From: Aliivibrio wodanis
GTDB lineage: Bacteria > Pseudomonadota > Gammaproteobacteria > Enterobacterales > Vibrionaceae
Assembly: GCA_000953695.1 (NCBI GenBank)
Contig: LN554846.1
Span: 186,001 to 250,000, forward strand
DNA length: 64,000 bases
Direction: 5' to 3'
The notes below the pieces were generated by a model. It saw only the letters and a program-made list of their open reading frames with translations, was not told the origin of the DNA and ran no database searches. Made by a program: the position numbers and the translations under genes. Below, in pieces: positions 36,664 through 46,268 of this stretch (the first letter of the stretch is position 1; each line of letters starts with the position of its first letter).

Positions 36664-37461
36664 TTGAAGATTTTTATTTCTGTTATTTCGCATCATCATC
36701 ATGATGTGATCATTAATCTTAACTCCATTAATCGTATTGCTAATATTGGTAATATAGAAGTGGTGTTAAGAGACAACCTTCCTGTTTCTAAATTGAAGGT
36801 TTTTTGTGCTAAGCATAATTTGCACTACCTACCCAATAAGTATGAAGCAGGCTTTTCAGAAAATAATAATCTTAACTACCTATATTGTGTTGAAGAACTA
36901 GGTATGAAGCCAACGGATTATTTTATTTTAATGAATCCGGATATCTTAATTACTGAAGAAAATATCCCAGTCTTTATGCATGAGATATTCAACTGTAGTG
37001 ATGAGTTATGTGTCGCGAACTTATTTTTAGATAGGCAAGAAATTGCTCAAGATGACAATATTCGCTACTACCCGAAGCTAAGTAACTTTCTTAAAAACTA
37101 CTTATTTAATGATCGCTCTACCGTGATTAAGCGCAATAAAGCCTTGCCAGAAGACGCTGGTTATTGGGGTAGCGGGTCGTTTTTATGCATTAAAAGTAGC
37201 CTTTATCAAGAGCTTAATGGTTTTGATGAGCGCTACCATATGTACTGTGAAGACATTGATTTTTGTTATCGAGCAGCTCAAAAAGGGATAACCCCAACAT
37301 ACTTACCTAACTTACGAGCAGTACATTTTCGTCGTCGAGACAGCAAACGTTTTTTAACCAAGTATTTCTTTTGGCATGTGCAGAGTGTGTTTCTTTATAT
37401 GTTATCAGCCAAAGGTTGGCGAAAAATGAAGTCATGCTTGAAGGTTGAAGGTAAGAGGTAA
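36664..37461 (+). CDS. GT2-family glycosyltransferase (rhamnosyltransferase-like)
   Basis: A protein of 265 residues starting at TTG 36664, the only start leaving the GT2 fold whole (MKIFISVISHHHH). It has FSENNNLNYLY, an ILMNPDILI site and GSGSFLCIKSSLYQELNGF, then YHMYCEDIDFCYRA, as in WbbL-like rhamnosyltransferases. The last residues (KVEGKR) and the stop codon are encoded by heptamer-like repeat DNA. Located within the rml block, so transfer of L-rhamnose is likely but not proven. Confidence 0.85.
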   Translation: MKIFISVISHHHHDVIINLNSINRIANIGNIEVVLRDNLPVSKLKVFCAKHNLHYLPNKYEAGFSENNNLNYLYCVEELGMKPTDYFILMNPDILITEENIPVFMHEIFNCSDELCVANLFLDRQEIAQDDNIRYYPKLSNFLKNYLFNDRSTVIKRNKALPEDAGYWGSGSFLCIKSSLYQELNGFDERYHMYCEDIDFCYRAAQKGITPTYLPNLRAVHFRRRDSKRFLTKYFFWHVQSVFLYMLSAKGWRKMKSCLKVEGKR

Positions 37462-37600
37462 AAGGTTAAGGGTTAAAGGTGAGAGATAAGAGCTAAAGAT
37501 GAAAGGTTAAAGGTTAAAGGTGAGAGATAAGAGCTAAAGATGAAAGGTTAAAGGTAAGAGCTAAAGATAAAAGTTAAAGATAAGAGCGAAAGTATAACTT
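37440..37600. repeat. Complex GGTTAAA/GAGCTAAAGA repeat array
   Basis: GGTTAAA-like heptamers are interspersed with a longer unit that contains GAGAGATAAGAGCTAAAGAT; that unit is found at 37481 and again at 37522, a 41-bp period. The array begins inside the end of one glycosyltransferase gene and ends just before the next. Confidence 0.9.
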
Positions 37601-37602
37601 AG

Positions 37603-38592
37603 GTGGTGGGTGTGTACGACATTGATATTGTTTTAGCTAGCTATAATGGTGACAAGTTCATCACTGAACAAATTGAATCGATTCAAGCGTGTTTTGGTTA
37701 TCAAGCTCTGGTACGAAAGATTATTGTTGTTGATGATGGTTCAACAGATAACACGATAGCAACCTTGAAGCACCTAGCAGCACAAGATTCAAAAATAGAA
37801 TTACACGCACCAAGTTTAGATCCCAGTGTCATCGCAAATAAAGGGGCGAGCCAGAACTTTCAGTTTGGATTAACCCTTACTTCAGCTCCCTATATAATGT
37901 TATGTGATCAAGATGATGTTTGGTTGCCAGAGAAATTAGAAAGTTCATTACATAAAGCGAAACAGGAAGAAAAGCACAGTAATACTACGACACCGGTTTT
38001 AGTATTTAGTGATAAACAGATTGTCGATGAGCAACTCAACCTGATTTGTGACAGCTATTTCGTTCTTAAACAGATAAGCAAACAGTGGCATAAGCGCTTT
38101 GAACAGCTTAGTCAGCAAAATGTTGCTTCGGGTTGCACCATGCTGTTTAACCGCGCTTTACTTAAGCGAGCAATTCCAATACCAAACACCGCGTATATGC
38201 ATGATTGGTGGTTAGCATTAATCGCCTCTCGTTGCGGTGTGATTAGCTTGATAGATAAACCACTTATTCAATATCGCCAACATCAAAACAATACCATTGG
38301 TGCTAAACAAAGAAGCAAGATGGATCTAGTACTTCAGTTTCCGTCTCAACTGAAAGCATTTCAGCACTCACTTAGCCAAGTTATCGTGCAAGCACAAGCT
38401 TTTCAACAATTTGAAAAGCAGCATAGGCTAATGTCAAACGACACGATATCAGCTCTATCGAATTTACCAACAATGACTCGCCTAGAGCGCCTTATTGCAT
38501 ACAAGCAAGGGCTAATAACTCGAAGTAATCGCGCAGGGAAAATAGCCCTAGTGTTGAGCTTGTTGCTGATGAAGAGAGTGGGGAAAGGTTAA
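37603..38592 (+). CDS. GT2-family glycosyltransferase
   Basis: A protein of about 329 residues. The start is GTG at 37603 or 37606 or 37612; no ATG fits. GT-A motifs: IDIVLASYNGDKFITEQIES, IIVVDDGSTDNT, MLCDQDDVWLPEKL, ASGCTMLFNRALL, AYMHDWWLALIA and a YRQHQNN C-terminal block found in rhamnosyl- and other polysaccharide GT2 enzymes. The last codons (GKG) and the TAA are made by a heptamer repeat (gggaaaggttaaagg). Confidence 0.87.
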   Translation: MVGVYDIDIVLASYNGDKFITEQIESIQACFGYQALVRKIIVVDDGSTDNTIATLKHLAAQDSKIELHAPSLDPSVIANKGASQNFQFGLTLTSAPYIMLCDQDDVWLPEKLESSLHKAKQEEKHSNTTTPVLVFSDKQIVDEQLNLICDSYFVLKQISKQWHKRFEQLSQQNVASGCTMLFNRALLKRAIPIPNTAYMHDWWLALIASRCGVISLIDKPLIQYRQHQNNTIGAKQRSKMDLVLQFPSQLKAFQHSLSQVIVQAQAFQQFEKQHRLMSNDTISALSNLPTMTRLERLIAYKQGLITRSNRAGKIALVLSLLLMKRVGKG

Positions 38593-38630
38593 AGGCTAAA
38601 GGTTAAAGATAAAAGGTTAAAGGTTAAAGT
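38586..38630. repeat. GGTTAAA heptamer array before rmlD
   Basis: A short array of AAAGGTT/AAAGGCT/AAAGATA-type heptamers. It overlaps the stop codon of the upstream glycosyltransferase gene and ends about 70 bp before rmlD. Confidence 0.88.
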
Positions 38631-38699
38631 AAGAGAACAACTTAAAGATAAATAAGCCTCTTCTTGTCATTTGGGTCTAATAAATTAAAAGAGAAAACC

Positions 38700-39638
38700 A
38701 TGAAAATATTAGTAACAGGTAAAGGCGGCCAACTGGCCTGGGAACTAGAACAAACCGTTCCTACTAGCTATGAAATAATTAGCTTAAGTGCCAATGAGCT
38801 AGACATTACTAATCAAGCGCAAGTGAATGAAGTCGTCATCGCATATTCACCAGATATCATCATTAACGCCGCGGCTTATACCGCAGTCGACAAAGCAGAA
38901 ACAGATAAAGAAACCGCTTATGCCGTCAATGAAAAAGGCAGTGAGTATTTAGCATTAATCTGTAAAGAAATTAATGCTAAGTTAATTCACGTCTCAACCG
39001 ATTTCGTTTTCGATGGAGCCAAAACAACACCATACCAAACTGATGATACACCAAATCCAATAAACGTATACGGTGATTCAAAGCTGCAAGGCGATATCAA
39101 AGTAAGCGAGATTTTAGGTAATCAAGCCACCATCATTCGTACCGCTTGGGTCTATTCTGCTAACGGAAATAACTTCGTAAAAACCATGCTACGCCTAATG
39201 GCAGAGAAAGAACAACTTGGCATAGTGTACGATCAAGTAGGCACCCCTACATGGGCAAAAGGCCTAGCAGAAATGATATGGGGACTGGTAGATAAAAGTA
39301 ATAAGGTACAAGGTAAAAAAGAAAACCATGAACCTTTAAGCGAAGCGTCCTTGCTCCTTTCTCCTAACGAAGCTCAGATTTTACACTGGACAGACGCAGG
39401 CGTGGCCTCTTGGTATGACTTTGCTGTAGCCATTCAAGAGCTAGCAGTCGAAAAAGGCATGCTAGATAAAGCCATTCCTGTACGCCCAATTCCTGCAAGC
39501 GCTTACCCAACACCAGCTGCACGCCCAAGCTTTAGCGTAATAGACAAAACCACAGCAGAGCAAGCAAGCGGTGTTGAGACAAAGCACTGGCGCAAACAAC
39601 TATCAAACATGCTAGACGAGCTTCGTTCTTGCTCTTAG
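38700..39638 (+). CDS. rmlD: dTDP-4-dehydrorhamnose reductase with in-frame extra segment
   Basis: A protein of 312 residues from ATG 38700 (AAGAGA site). NAD(P)-binding ILVTGKGGQLAWELEQ, INAAAYTAVDKAETD, STDFVFDG, the catalytic YGDSKLQGD and IRTAWVYS are intact. Between IWGLVDKSN and ILHWTDAGVASWYDF there are about 25 extra residues compared with the usual enzyme. They are coded by DNA resembling the local repeats (GGTACAAGGTAAAAAAG, then GCGAAGCGTCCTTGCTCC). The segment falls in a surface loop of the family fold, so activity could be kept. It makes the final dTDP-L-rhamnose. Confidence 0.93.
   Translation: MKILVTGKGGQLAWELEQTVPTSYEIISLSANELDITNQAQVNEVVIAYSPDIIINAAAYTAVDKAETDKETAYAVNEKGSEYLALICKEINAKLIHVSTDFVFDGAKTTPYQTDDTPNPINVYGDSKLQGDIKVSEILGNQATIIRTAWVYSANGNNFVKTMLRLMAEKEQLGIVYDQVGTPTWAKGLAEMIWGLVDKSNKVQGKKENHEPLSEASLLLSPNEAQILHWTDAGVASWYDFAVAIQELAVEKGMLDKAIPVRPIPASAYPTPAARPSFSVIDKTTAEQASGVETKHWRKQLSNMLDELRSCS
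39296..39374. repeat. Repeat-like insertion within rmlD
   Basis: About 79 bp with no counterpart in the usual reductase. It contains GGTAAAA-type sequence and a GCGAAGCGTCCTTGCTCC block similar to the GC-richer parts at 35934 and 39651. Its boundaries are estimated from the protein pattern, not from an alignment. Confidence 0.55.
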
Positions 39639-39650
39639 TTTTTCCTCGTT

Positions 39651-39692
39651 TCTCGCAACGAAGTGCTCTCGACTCTCGCAGCGAAGCGATCT
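39651..39692. repeat. Two copies of a TCTCGCARCGAAG motif
   Basis: TCTCGCAACGAAGTGCTCTCG at 39651 is repeated imperfectly as TCTCGCAGCGAAGCGATCT at 39674. It lies in the 99-bp gap between rmlD and rmlB. Confidence 0.75.
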
Positions 39693-39737
39693 AATTATAA
39701 TAAAATACATTTTAATATTTAATAATAGAGACCTAAA

Positions 39738-40859
39738 ATGACAAACAGAAATATCCTAGTAACCGGAGGCGCAGGCTTCATCGGTGCAAACTACGTACTT
39801 TATTGGCTAGAAGCAAACCCACAAGATAACGTAGTAGTGCTAGACGCATTAACCTACGCAGGCAACAAAGCAAACTTAGACTCTGTGGCTCAGAACCCTA
39901 ACTTTACTTTCGTGCATGGCGATATTTGTGATACCGCATTAATCGAGAAACTACTAAAAGAACATAAGCTAGACACCATTGTTCACTTCGCTGCTGAATC
40001 TCACGTTGACCGTTCAATCACAGGCCCTGACGCCTTTATTGAAACCAACATTTTAGGTACATACAGCTTACTAAAAGCATCTAAGAAAGTATGGATTGAT
40101 GAACCAAAAGCAGAAGGTAAAGCACCTTTAGAGCATCGCTTCCATCATGTATCTACCGATGAAGTGTACGGAACCTTATCAGCAACTGATCCTGCTTTTA
40201 CTGAAGAGACTGCCTACGCACCTAACTCCCCTTATTCAGCCTCTAAAGCGGCATCTGATCACTTAGTTCGTGCTTATCACCATACTTACGGTTTAGAAGT
40301 AACCACCTCTAACTGCTCAAATAACTATGGGCCATACCACTTCCCTGAGAAGCTAATCCCATTAATTATTACTAATATCTTATTTGATAAAGCCTTACCA
40401 ATTTATGGTGATGGCCAACAAATCCGTGATTGGTTATACGTAACTGACCATGCGCGTGGTATCGAGTTAGTATTAAATAAAGGCCGTATTGGTGAAAACT
40501 ACAATATTGGTGGCCATAACGAGTGGGCAAATATCGATATCGTAAACGTAGTATGTAAACTAATGAACGAGTACTTTACTGGCTCTAGTTCTTCTCTTTT
40601 ACCTTTAACCTTTAATCTGTCTTCCTCAGAACTAAAAGAAAAATTCCCAATGGCAACCGCTGCCGCTAATGGGAATTCAGAATCATTAATCACCTATGTT
40701 ACCGACCGTGCAGGCCATGACCGCCGCTATGCGATTGATGCGACTAAGACGAATAACGAGCTAGGCTATAAGCCAGTAGAGTCATTTGAAACGGGCATCA
40801 AGAAAACCGTGGAATGGTACTTGGGTAATGAAGATTGGTGGAAAGAGTTGTTGGCCTAG
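39738..40859 (+). CDS. rmlB: dTDP-glucose 4,6-dehydratase with in-frame extra segment
   Basis: A protein of 373 residues. It has [41 protein letters not shown], the STDEVYGTL catalytic loop, [25 protein letters not shown] and [17 protein letters not shown], so the enzyme is complete. After KLMNEY comes a stretch of about 25 residues rich in Ser, Leu and Ala, with no counterpart in the usual 355-residue enzyme, encoded partly by three heptamers at 40596-40616. It catalyses the second step in rhamnose synthesis. Gene order in the locus is A-C-(GT2)-(GT2)-D-B. Confidence 0.95.
   Translation: MTNRNILVTGGAGFIGANYVLYWLEANPQDNVVVLDALTYAGNKANLDSVAQNPNFTFVHGDICDTALIEKLLKEHKLDTIVHFAAESHVDRSITGPDAFIETNILGTYSLLKASKKVWIDEPKAEGKAPLEHRFHHVSTDEVYGTLSATDPAFTEETAYAPNSPYSASKAASDHLVRAYHHTYGLEVTTSNCSNNYGPYHFPEKLIPLIITNILFDKALPIYGDGQQIRDWLYVTDHARGIELVLNKGRIGENYNIGGHNEWANIDIVNVVCKLMNEYFTGSSSSLLPLTFNLSSSELKEKFPMATAAANGNSESLITYVTDRAGHDRRYAIDATKTNNELGYKPVESFETGIKKTVEWYLGNEDWWKELLA
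40596..40616. repeat. Three CTTTNAC-type heptamers inside rmlB
   Basis: CTTTTAC, CTTTAAC, CTTTAAT in perfect 7-bp phase. Three units make 21 bp, which preserves the reading frame. This is the same family as the intergenic arrays. Confidence 0.88.
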
Positions 40860-40868
40860 GGGATTAAA

Positions 40869-43628
40869 ATGAACCAAGAACTAAAGTTTTACCTTGATGG
40901 TATCATACATGGAAGTATACAAGGTTGGGGAAATAATATAGATGTTGTCGAGATCTATATTAATAATAAATTAATATCTCAGGTACCATGTGATCAATAC
41001 AGACGTGATTTAAAGGGATTTTTAGATAGCCCTAATAGTAGCTTTACATATACTTTTGTAAAAGATGATATAGCTAATGTAACTACAGATGTGCTGAATA
41101 TTGATGCTATTTTTATTAAAAATGGTGAATCTCAAGGTAGTAATAGTTTAGAGTACCCGACGAAAGAGTTATTAACAGTAATGTCGGATAAAAAAAATCA
41201 AGATGTTCTAAATTTAGATTATTATTTTGATGGAATAGAGCATGGCGCGTTTTTTGGTTGGTCTTCAAAAGCTGATGAAGTAGAGATTTTTATTGAGGGT
41301 GAATCAATAGGAACAGCTTCATTAGATCTACATAGAGAAGATTTAGATAATGCTTATGGATTTTCTAAATTATTAGATGGTGAATGTTATCAACTTGATT
41401 GGGCCTTTAAATCACAATTACAAATCTCAGTTAATTATTTAAAATTAGGAACAATAATACATAAAATAGATTCGATGATTGATAATGAATCTATAGTTAA
41501 TATGATTACCTTAATTAATGGCTATAATATTAAAAGCTATATAGATGTATTTTCTAGCGATATTTTATGGAGTGACAATTATTATTTATCTCAAAGAATA
41601 AACTTATCAAGGGTTTATCATAAAGATAATATTTTAGATTATGTGTTAATTGGTTCTAAAATGGGTTTAGATCCATCAGAATATTTTTATAGTAATTATT
41701 ATTTCTCAACAAATTTTGATGTTAGAAGCAATAATTTAAATCCATTATATCATTATTTAAAATATGGCGAAAAAGAAGGTCGAAAACCAAACGTTTGGTT
41801 TTCTTCCAAGTATTATGCGGAAAGTAACCCTGATTTAGAAAGATGGAATGCATCGCTATTATCTCACTTTATTATGCGAGGACAGCATGAAGGACGAAGG
41901 TATAGTGAGCTAAATCCAATCCAAAATGGTGATAAAAATATAGTTAAACCTTATGAAGTATGGATTAAAAATCATGAAAACGAAACATTTTCTGAAATTC
42001 GTCGTGGTTTAGAATCTTTCTCTGAACTTCCAAGGATCTCAATTGTCGTTCCAGTTTATAATCCAGAGAAAGAGTTACTCATAGAGTGTATTGAATCAGT
42101 CATTAATCAATCATACTCTAATTGGGAACTGTGCTTAGCTGATGATAAATCACCAAAAGCTCATGTGCGTGAAGTATTAGAAGAATATGCAGCTAAAGAT
42201 AAGCGTATAAAACCTGTATTTCGTAAGAAAAATGGTCATATTTCAGCAGCTAGTAATAGTGCACTAGAGGTTACAACGGGTGAATGGATTGCCCTGCTTG
42301 ATCATGATGATGAACTTCATGAGCATGCTCTATATCATGTGGTTAAGTCGCTTAATGATAAACCAGAAACAGAATTAGTTTACAGTGATGAAGATAAAAT
42401 AGATCAATCTGGTAATCGTATTGATCCTCATTTTAAATCAGACTGGAATTTAGACCTTTTATACAGCCAAAATTATGTATCTCATTTAGGGGTGTATAAA
42501 GCAGAAATCATCAAAAAAATTGGTGGTTTCCGTTTAGGTTATGAAGGTAGTCAAGATTACGATTTATTGCTGCGTTACTCACGTGAAATAGACCACGCTA
42601 ACATAGTGCATATTCCTAAAGTGTTATATCACTGGCGTATGGTTGAAGGTTCAACTGCATTAGCGTCAGGTGAAAAATCATATACAACGGATGCAGGGAT
42701 TAAAGCTCTTGAAGATCACTTTATTGCTTTAAAAAAGAAGGTGTTTGTTGAGGAAGGCGCAGGTCCAAATATGTATAAAGTAAACTGGAATATAATAAAT
42801 GAACCTTTAGTGTCATTGATTATTCCGACTTATAATGGTTATGAGATCACTAAGCAGGCCATTGATTCCATTTTAGATAAATCAACCTATCAAAACTTTG
42901 AAATATTGTTGGTTGATAATAACTCGAATGATGAAACCGCTTTAGAATATTTTGAAGAGATAGATCAACACGAAAAGATTCGCGTATTACGTTACCCATA
43001 CCCATTTAACTATTCAGCAATCAATAACTTTGCCGCTAAGCAAGCCAAAGGCGAGATCATTGGTTTAGTTAATAACGATGTGGAAGTCATTAATCCTGAG
43101 TGGCTAACAGAGATGGTTTCTCACGCACAACGTGACGATGTAGGTTGTGTTGGTGCGATGCTGTACTTCCACAATGACACCATTCAGCATGCCGGTGTTA
43201 TTTGTGGTTTGGGTGGGGTTGCAGGACACTCACATAAACATTTCCCTAAAGATCATCCGGGTTACTTTTATCGATTGAAATTGATACAGAACCTATCAGC
43301 AGTAACAGCGGCGTGTCTATTAGTTCGTAAATCGGTATTTGATGAGGTGACTGGACTTAATGAAAAAGATTTAACCGTAGCTTTTAATGATGTAGATTTT
43401 TGCTTGAAGGTACAAGCCGCAGGTTATCGTAACCTATGGACTCCGTATGCAGAGCTATATCACTATGAGTCGATAAGCCGTGGTGCTGAGGATAATCCAG
43501 AGAAAGTAGCAAGATTTAATAAAGAAGCGGACTATATGAAAGATACATGGAAAACAGATAAGAAAGCTGATCCTTGTTATAGTCCTAATTTAAGTTTAGA
43601 TAGAGAAGATTTTTCATATAATGTATAA
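40869..43628 (+). CDS. Large protein with duplicated N-terminal beta module and two GT2 domains
   Basis: A protein of 919 residues. Residues 1-80 and about 115-200 are two copies of a beta-rich module (FYLDGIIHGSIQGWGNN...; YYFDGIEHGAFFGWSSK...), each followed by VEI(Y/F)I and an R.DL. Next come PLYHYLKYGEKEGRKP and similar short repeats. A first GT2 domain follows (ISIVVPVYNPEKELLIECI, LLDHDDELHEH, VYSDEDKID) and then a second (VSLIIPTYNGYEITKQAID, GLVNNDVEVINPEWL, YHYESISRG). Such bifunctional transferases build repeating disaccharides or O-antigen parts. It overlaps the next gene by 8 bp. Confidence 0.85.
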   Translation: MNQELKFYLDGIIHGSIQGWGNNIDVVEIYINNKLISQVPCDQYRRDLKGFLDSPNSSFTYTFVKDDIANVTTDVLNIDAIFIKNGESQGSNSLEYPTKELLTVMSDKKNQDVLNLDYYFDGIEHGAFFGWSSKADEVEIFIEGESIGTASLDLHREDLDNAYGFSKLLDGECYQLDWAFKSQLQISVNYLKLGTIIHKIDSMIDNESIVNMITLINGYNIKSYIDVFSSDILWSDNYYLSQRINLSRVYHKDNILDYVLIGSKMGLDPSEYFYSNYYFSTNFDVRSNNLNPLYHYLKYGEKEGRKPNVWFSSKYYAESNPDLERWNASLLSHFIMRGQHEGRRYSELNPIQNGDKNIVKPYEVWIKNHENETFSEIRRGLESFSELPRISIVVPVYNPEKELLIECIESVINQSYSNWELCLADDKSPKAHVREVLEEYAAKDKRIKPVFRKKNGHISAASNSALEVTTGEWIALLDHDDELHEHALYHVVKSLNDKPETELVYSDEDKIDQSGNRIDPHFKSDWNLDLLYSQNYVSHLGVYKAEIIKKIGGFRLGYEGSQDYDLLLRYSREIDHANIVHIPKVLYHWRMVEGSTALASGEKSYTTDAGIKALEDHFIALKKKVFVEEGAGPNMYKVNWNIINEPLVSLIIPTYNGYEITKQAIDSILDKSTYQNFEILLVDNNSNDETALEYFEEIDQHEKIRVLRYPYPFNYSAINNFAAKQAKGEIIGLVNNDVEVINPEWLTEMVSHAQRDDVGCVGAMLYFHNDTIQHAGVICGLGGVAGHSHKHFPKDHPGYFYRLKLIQNLSAVTAACLLVRKSVFDEVTGLNEKDLTVAFNDVDFCLKVQAAGYRNLWTPYAELYHYESISRGAEDNPEKVARFNKEADYMKDTWKTDKKADPCYSPNLSLDREDFSYNV

Positions 43629-44700
43629 ATTAATATTGAATGAAAATAATTGGAAGAACCAACATTACCATCTTCATTTTGATCTTAACCAAGATGGTAA
43701 TAATTCTTCAAAAATAAATGGTTGGTTTGTTAATCTTAGTAGTGATATATACACATTACGTGTTGTTGATAAATCTGGGTCGTTAGTTGAGGTAATAGAA
43801 TGCTCAAAACCTAGGCCAAGGCTTGCTGATATTTATCCAAATATTAAGGACGTTGTTAACTCTGGATTCGTAGTTAATACAGATATATTATCCTTGGGTG
43901 ATGAGTATACTATTGCTATTTTCAAAGGGAATACAGCATTATTTGAAGTACTGTCATTTGTTGGAAAAACACCTCTTCTTTATGTACATATAGCTAAAAC
44001 AGCTGGTTCTACAGTTAATAAAGTCTTAAATGAATGGTTTGGAAGCAACAATTCATTAATTCATGCAGAATCAAAAACTAATTGGAAAGATAGGGTTAGA
44101 AATAGAGAAATCCAGTTTTTATCAGGTCATATTCCTTATCAAGAGTTTGTCAAAACAAAAGAGCTGAATAGTTATAAAAAAGCGATTACGTTTAGAGAGC
44201 CTTATTCACATATAGTATCTCATTTATCCTGGATTAGAGCACTCTCCCTTCATGAAAATAAAACTCGTTATGAAGCGCATCCAGAGTATATTCAGGTGCT
44301 GAGTGATAAGTTGGCAAATTATGATTTATCTAATCCAGAGCAGTTAACTGAGGTTATTAATAGTTTTAATTCGCTTGAGCATAGATTGTTAGATAATACA
44401 CAAACAAGATATATAAGATCAGAAACCGCTAAATCTACTGTTGATGAGGCTGACTTTATGAGCGCAGTTAATAATTTGAATAGCTTTGATTTTGTTGGTG
44501 TTGATAACGATATAAGTGGATTTCTGGCTAAAATAGCCACTGAGTATGATTTCGAATATGTAAAAGAAGACAGGCGAGAAAATGTACTTAATAATAAATT
44601 TGGTATTGATGTTAACAATGAAGAGATTAGAGAATCTTTATTATCATTAATAAAATATGATATTAAATTGTATTCTATTTTAATCGGAAATCGGACATGA
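43621..44700 (+). CDS. Sulfotransferase with N-terminal beta module
   Basis: A protein of 359 residues. The first 115 residues form a beta-rich segment with a GWFVNLSSD signature related to the module in the preceding protein. The rest is a Sulfotransfer_2-type domain: LLYVHIAKTAGSTVNKVLNE binds the 5'-phosphate of PAPS, and AITFREPYSHIVSHLSWIRA is the 3'-phosphate region. It is likely to sulfate a sugar in the polymer or a precursor. ATGA overlap with the next gene. The acceptor is unknown. Confidence 0.8.
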   Translation: MYKLILNENNWKNQHYHLHFDLNQDGNNSSKINGWFVNLSSDIYTLRVVDKSGSLVEVIECSKPRPRLADIYPNIKDVVNSGFVVNTDILSLGDEYTIAIFKGNTALFEVLSFVGKTPLLYVHIAKTAGSTVNKVLNEWFGSNNSLIHAESKTNWKDRVRNREIQFLSGHIPYQEFVKTKELNSYKKAITFREPYSHIVSHLSWIRALSLHENKTRYEAHPEYIQVLSDKLANYDLSNPEQLTEVINSFNSLEHRLLDNTQTRYIRSETAKSTVDEADFMSAVNNLNSFDFVGVDNDISGFLAKIATEYDFEYVKEDRRENVLNNKFGIDVNNEEIRESLLSLIKYDIKLYSILIGNRT

Positions 44701-46247
44701 TAGAGAAACTAAAAAATATTATTAAAAGTAGCGTGTTTTTGTCTAAACGTCAGTTTGAATTAGAATTTATTATTAGAGCAATAGAAGTTTCTTCTGATAA
44801 TGAAGACTATTTGAAAATGACAATTATGGTCATGTTCGAATTGTGGGAAGAAATGGATGATAGAACACCTGAATATGTTGAGTTACTTAGAGATTTAGCT
44901 ATATTTTTTGAATTATATGATAAAAATATAAGTCTAAAATTAATGTTTGAAGCTTATAAGCTTAGGCCTACAGGCCCTGTTATTTGTAAGAAGTTAGTTA
45001 AATATAATGATGAAGTAAAATCGAATATGCATCATATAATTAGCCGGGCATCTCTTTTTCAAAGTGTAAATTCAAAATCAGCGAAGCAATTAAGTAGAGT
45101 TATTGCAGAAAAAAATGCAAATTGTAGTTGTCAAATAGCCTCATATGATGAATTGCAGCAAAATATGGTTACAATTATTTCTGCTGTTGCAGAAAATCCT
45201 TATAGTTCGTTAGGTAAGATTTCTGCTCATTTTCAATGCTTATTAGGTTATGCTGTATCAGCAGCGGCATCTGAAAAAATAAAACATGTTCAGGTTGTAT
45301 TTACTAGAGAATGGCAAGGTTCCCCATTGCTTTCGATATCACTTTTTGAATCTAGGTGCGCTTCTGCGGTCAATATTTTAAATATACCTAACGAGATTAA
45401 GAGGAAAATAAAGTTTACAATTTTATCTAGTGCAGACCATCTACCAAGTGTTGTTTCTGGTGTTGTTATTAAATTAAAGTCTACCGCAGAGCATCATAGT
45501 TCCTATATATATGATAAAATTATATATGATAATTACCCAGTACTTTTTGGAGCTTATAATAGTGAGTATTTAAATGATGACAATTGTGATTATCTACTTG
45601 TTCGAAATAATTCAGATACTAGTGAATGTAGGAAACTATATATACAGCCATCATTTTACCCTATAAAACCCTTAACTAATCACCTTTCTAAAAATATCCT
45701 GACTGCATATGGGGGGGAAAGAGTGAAATTAATGTTAATGTCATTAGATGATGAGTTTTGGAATCAAATGGAAAAGATTTTTAAACGTGGATATAAATGG
45801 CTTTTAGTCGGATTTAATAATACTAAAGAACTGCACTCTTTTATTCCTAAACGTATACTTAAAAAGTATAAAGAGAATGTTGTTTTTTATGAATATTTGG
45901 ATCTAGACTTATTGTTACCGGATATCTATGCAATGATATTCTCTCCTTTTATTTATGGAGGCGGAGGGACAGCCAAGCTTGCAGCCTCTTATCAAGTTCC
46001 AATTATAGCTCAAAAAGATAGTAAATCCTCTGATGTTAATTTGTTTCTTCCTAATGAACAATTATTTAAATCAATAAAAGAGAAAGTTGATACTTTAATA
46101 TCTTGGGATGATGATTCAACTCTAAGAACCAGGTATGTTAGTCGACAGACAGTTTTTATCAATAAAAAAACAATATTAGATAAGCATGATAGTAATCTAC
46201 CAGAGGTTATTGAGATGGCAAAAAATAAATATCAGTTAAGATCTTGA
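44697..46247 (+). CDS. Putative GT-B/GT41-like glycosyltransferase with N-terminal helical module
   Basis: A protein of 516 residues with low GC. The N-terminal 100 residues are helical and end with the LRPTGPVICKKLVKYNDE motif found in two other ORFs here. The C-terminal 200 residues have a Rossmann-like pattern with an IYAMIFSPFIYGGGGTAKLA block followed by YQVPIIAQ, which resembles the donor-binding region of O-GlcNAc-transferase-like (GT41) enzymes. The middle is not recognised. Sugar transfer is an inference from this motif and from context; a structure prediction could decide. Confidence 0.5.
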   Translation: MIEKLKNIIKSSVFLSKRQFELEFIIRAIEVSSDNEDYLKMTIMVMFELWEEMDDRTPEYVELLRDLAIFFELYDKNISLKLMFEAYKLRPTGPVICKKLVKYNDEVKSNMHHIISRASLFQSVNSKSAKQLSRVIAEKNANCSCQIASYDELQQNMVTIISAVAENPYSSLGKISAHFQCLLGYAVSAAASEKIKHVQVVFTREWQGSPLLSISLFESRCASAVNILNIPNEIKRKIKFTILSSADHLPSVVSGVVIKLKSTAEHHSSYIYDKIIYDNYPVLFGAYNSEYLNDDNCDYLLVRNNSDTSECRKLYIQPSFYPIKPLTNHLSKNILTAYGGERVKLMLMSLDDEFWNQMEKIFKRGYKWLLVGFNNTKELHSFIPKRILKKYKENVVFYEYLDLDLLLPDIYAMIFSPFIYGGGGTAKLAASYQVPIIAQKDSKSSDVNLFLPNEQLFKSIKEKVDTLISWDDDSTLRTRYVSRQTVFINKKTILDKHDSNLPEVIEMAKNKYQLRS

Positions 46248-46268
46248 GCTTAATATTAAGGGTTTAAA

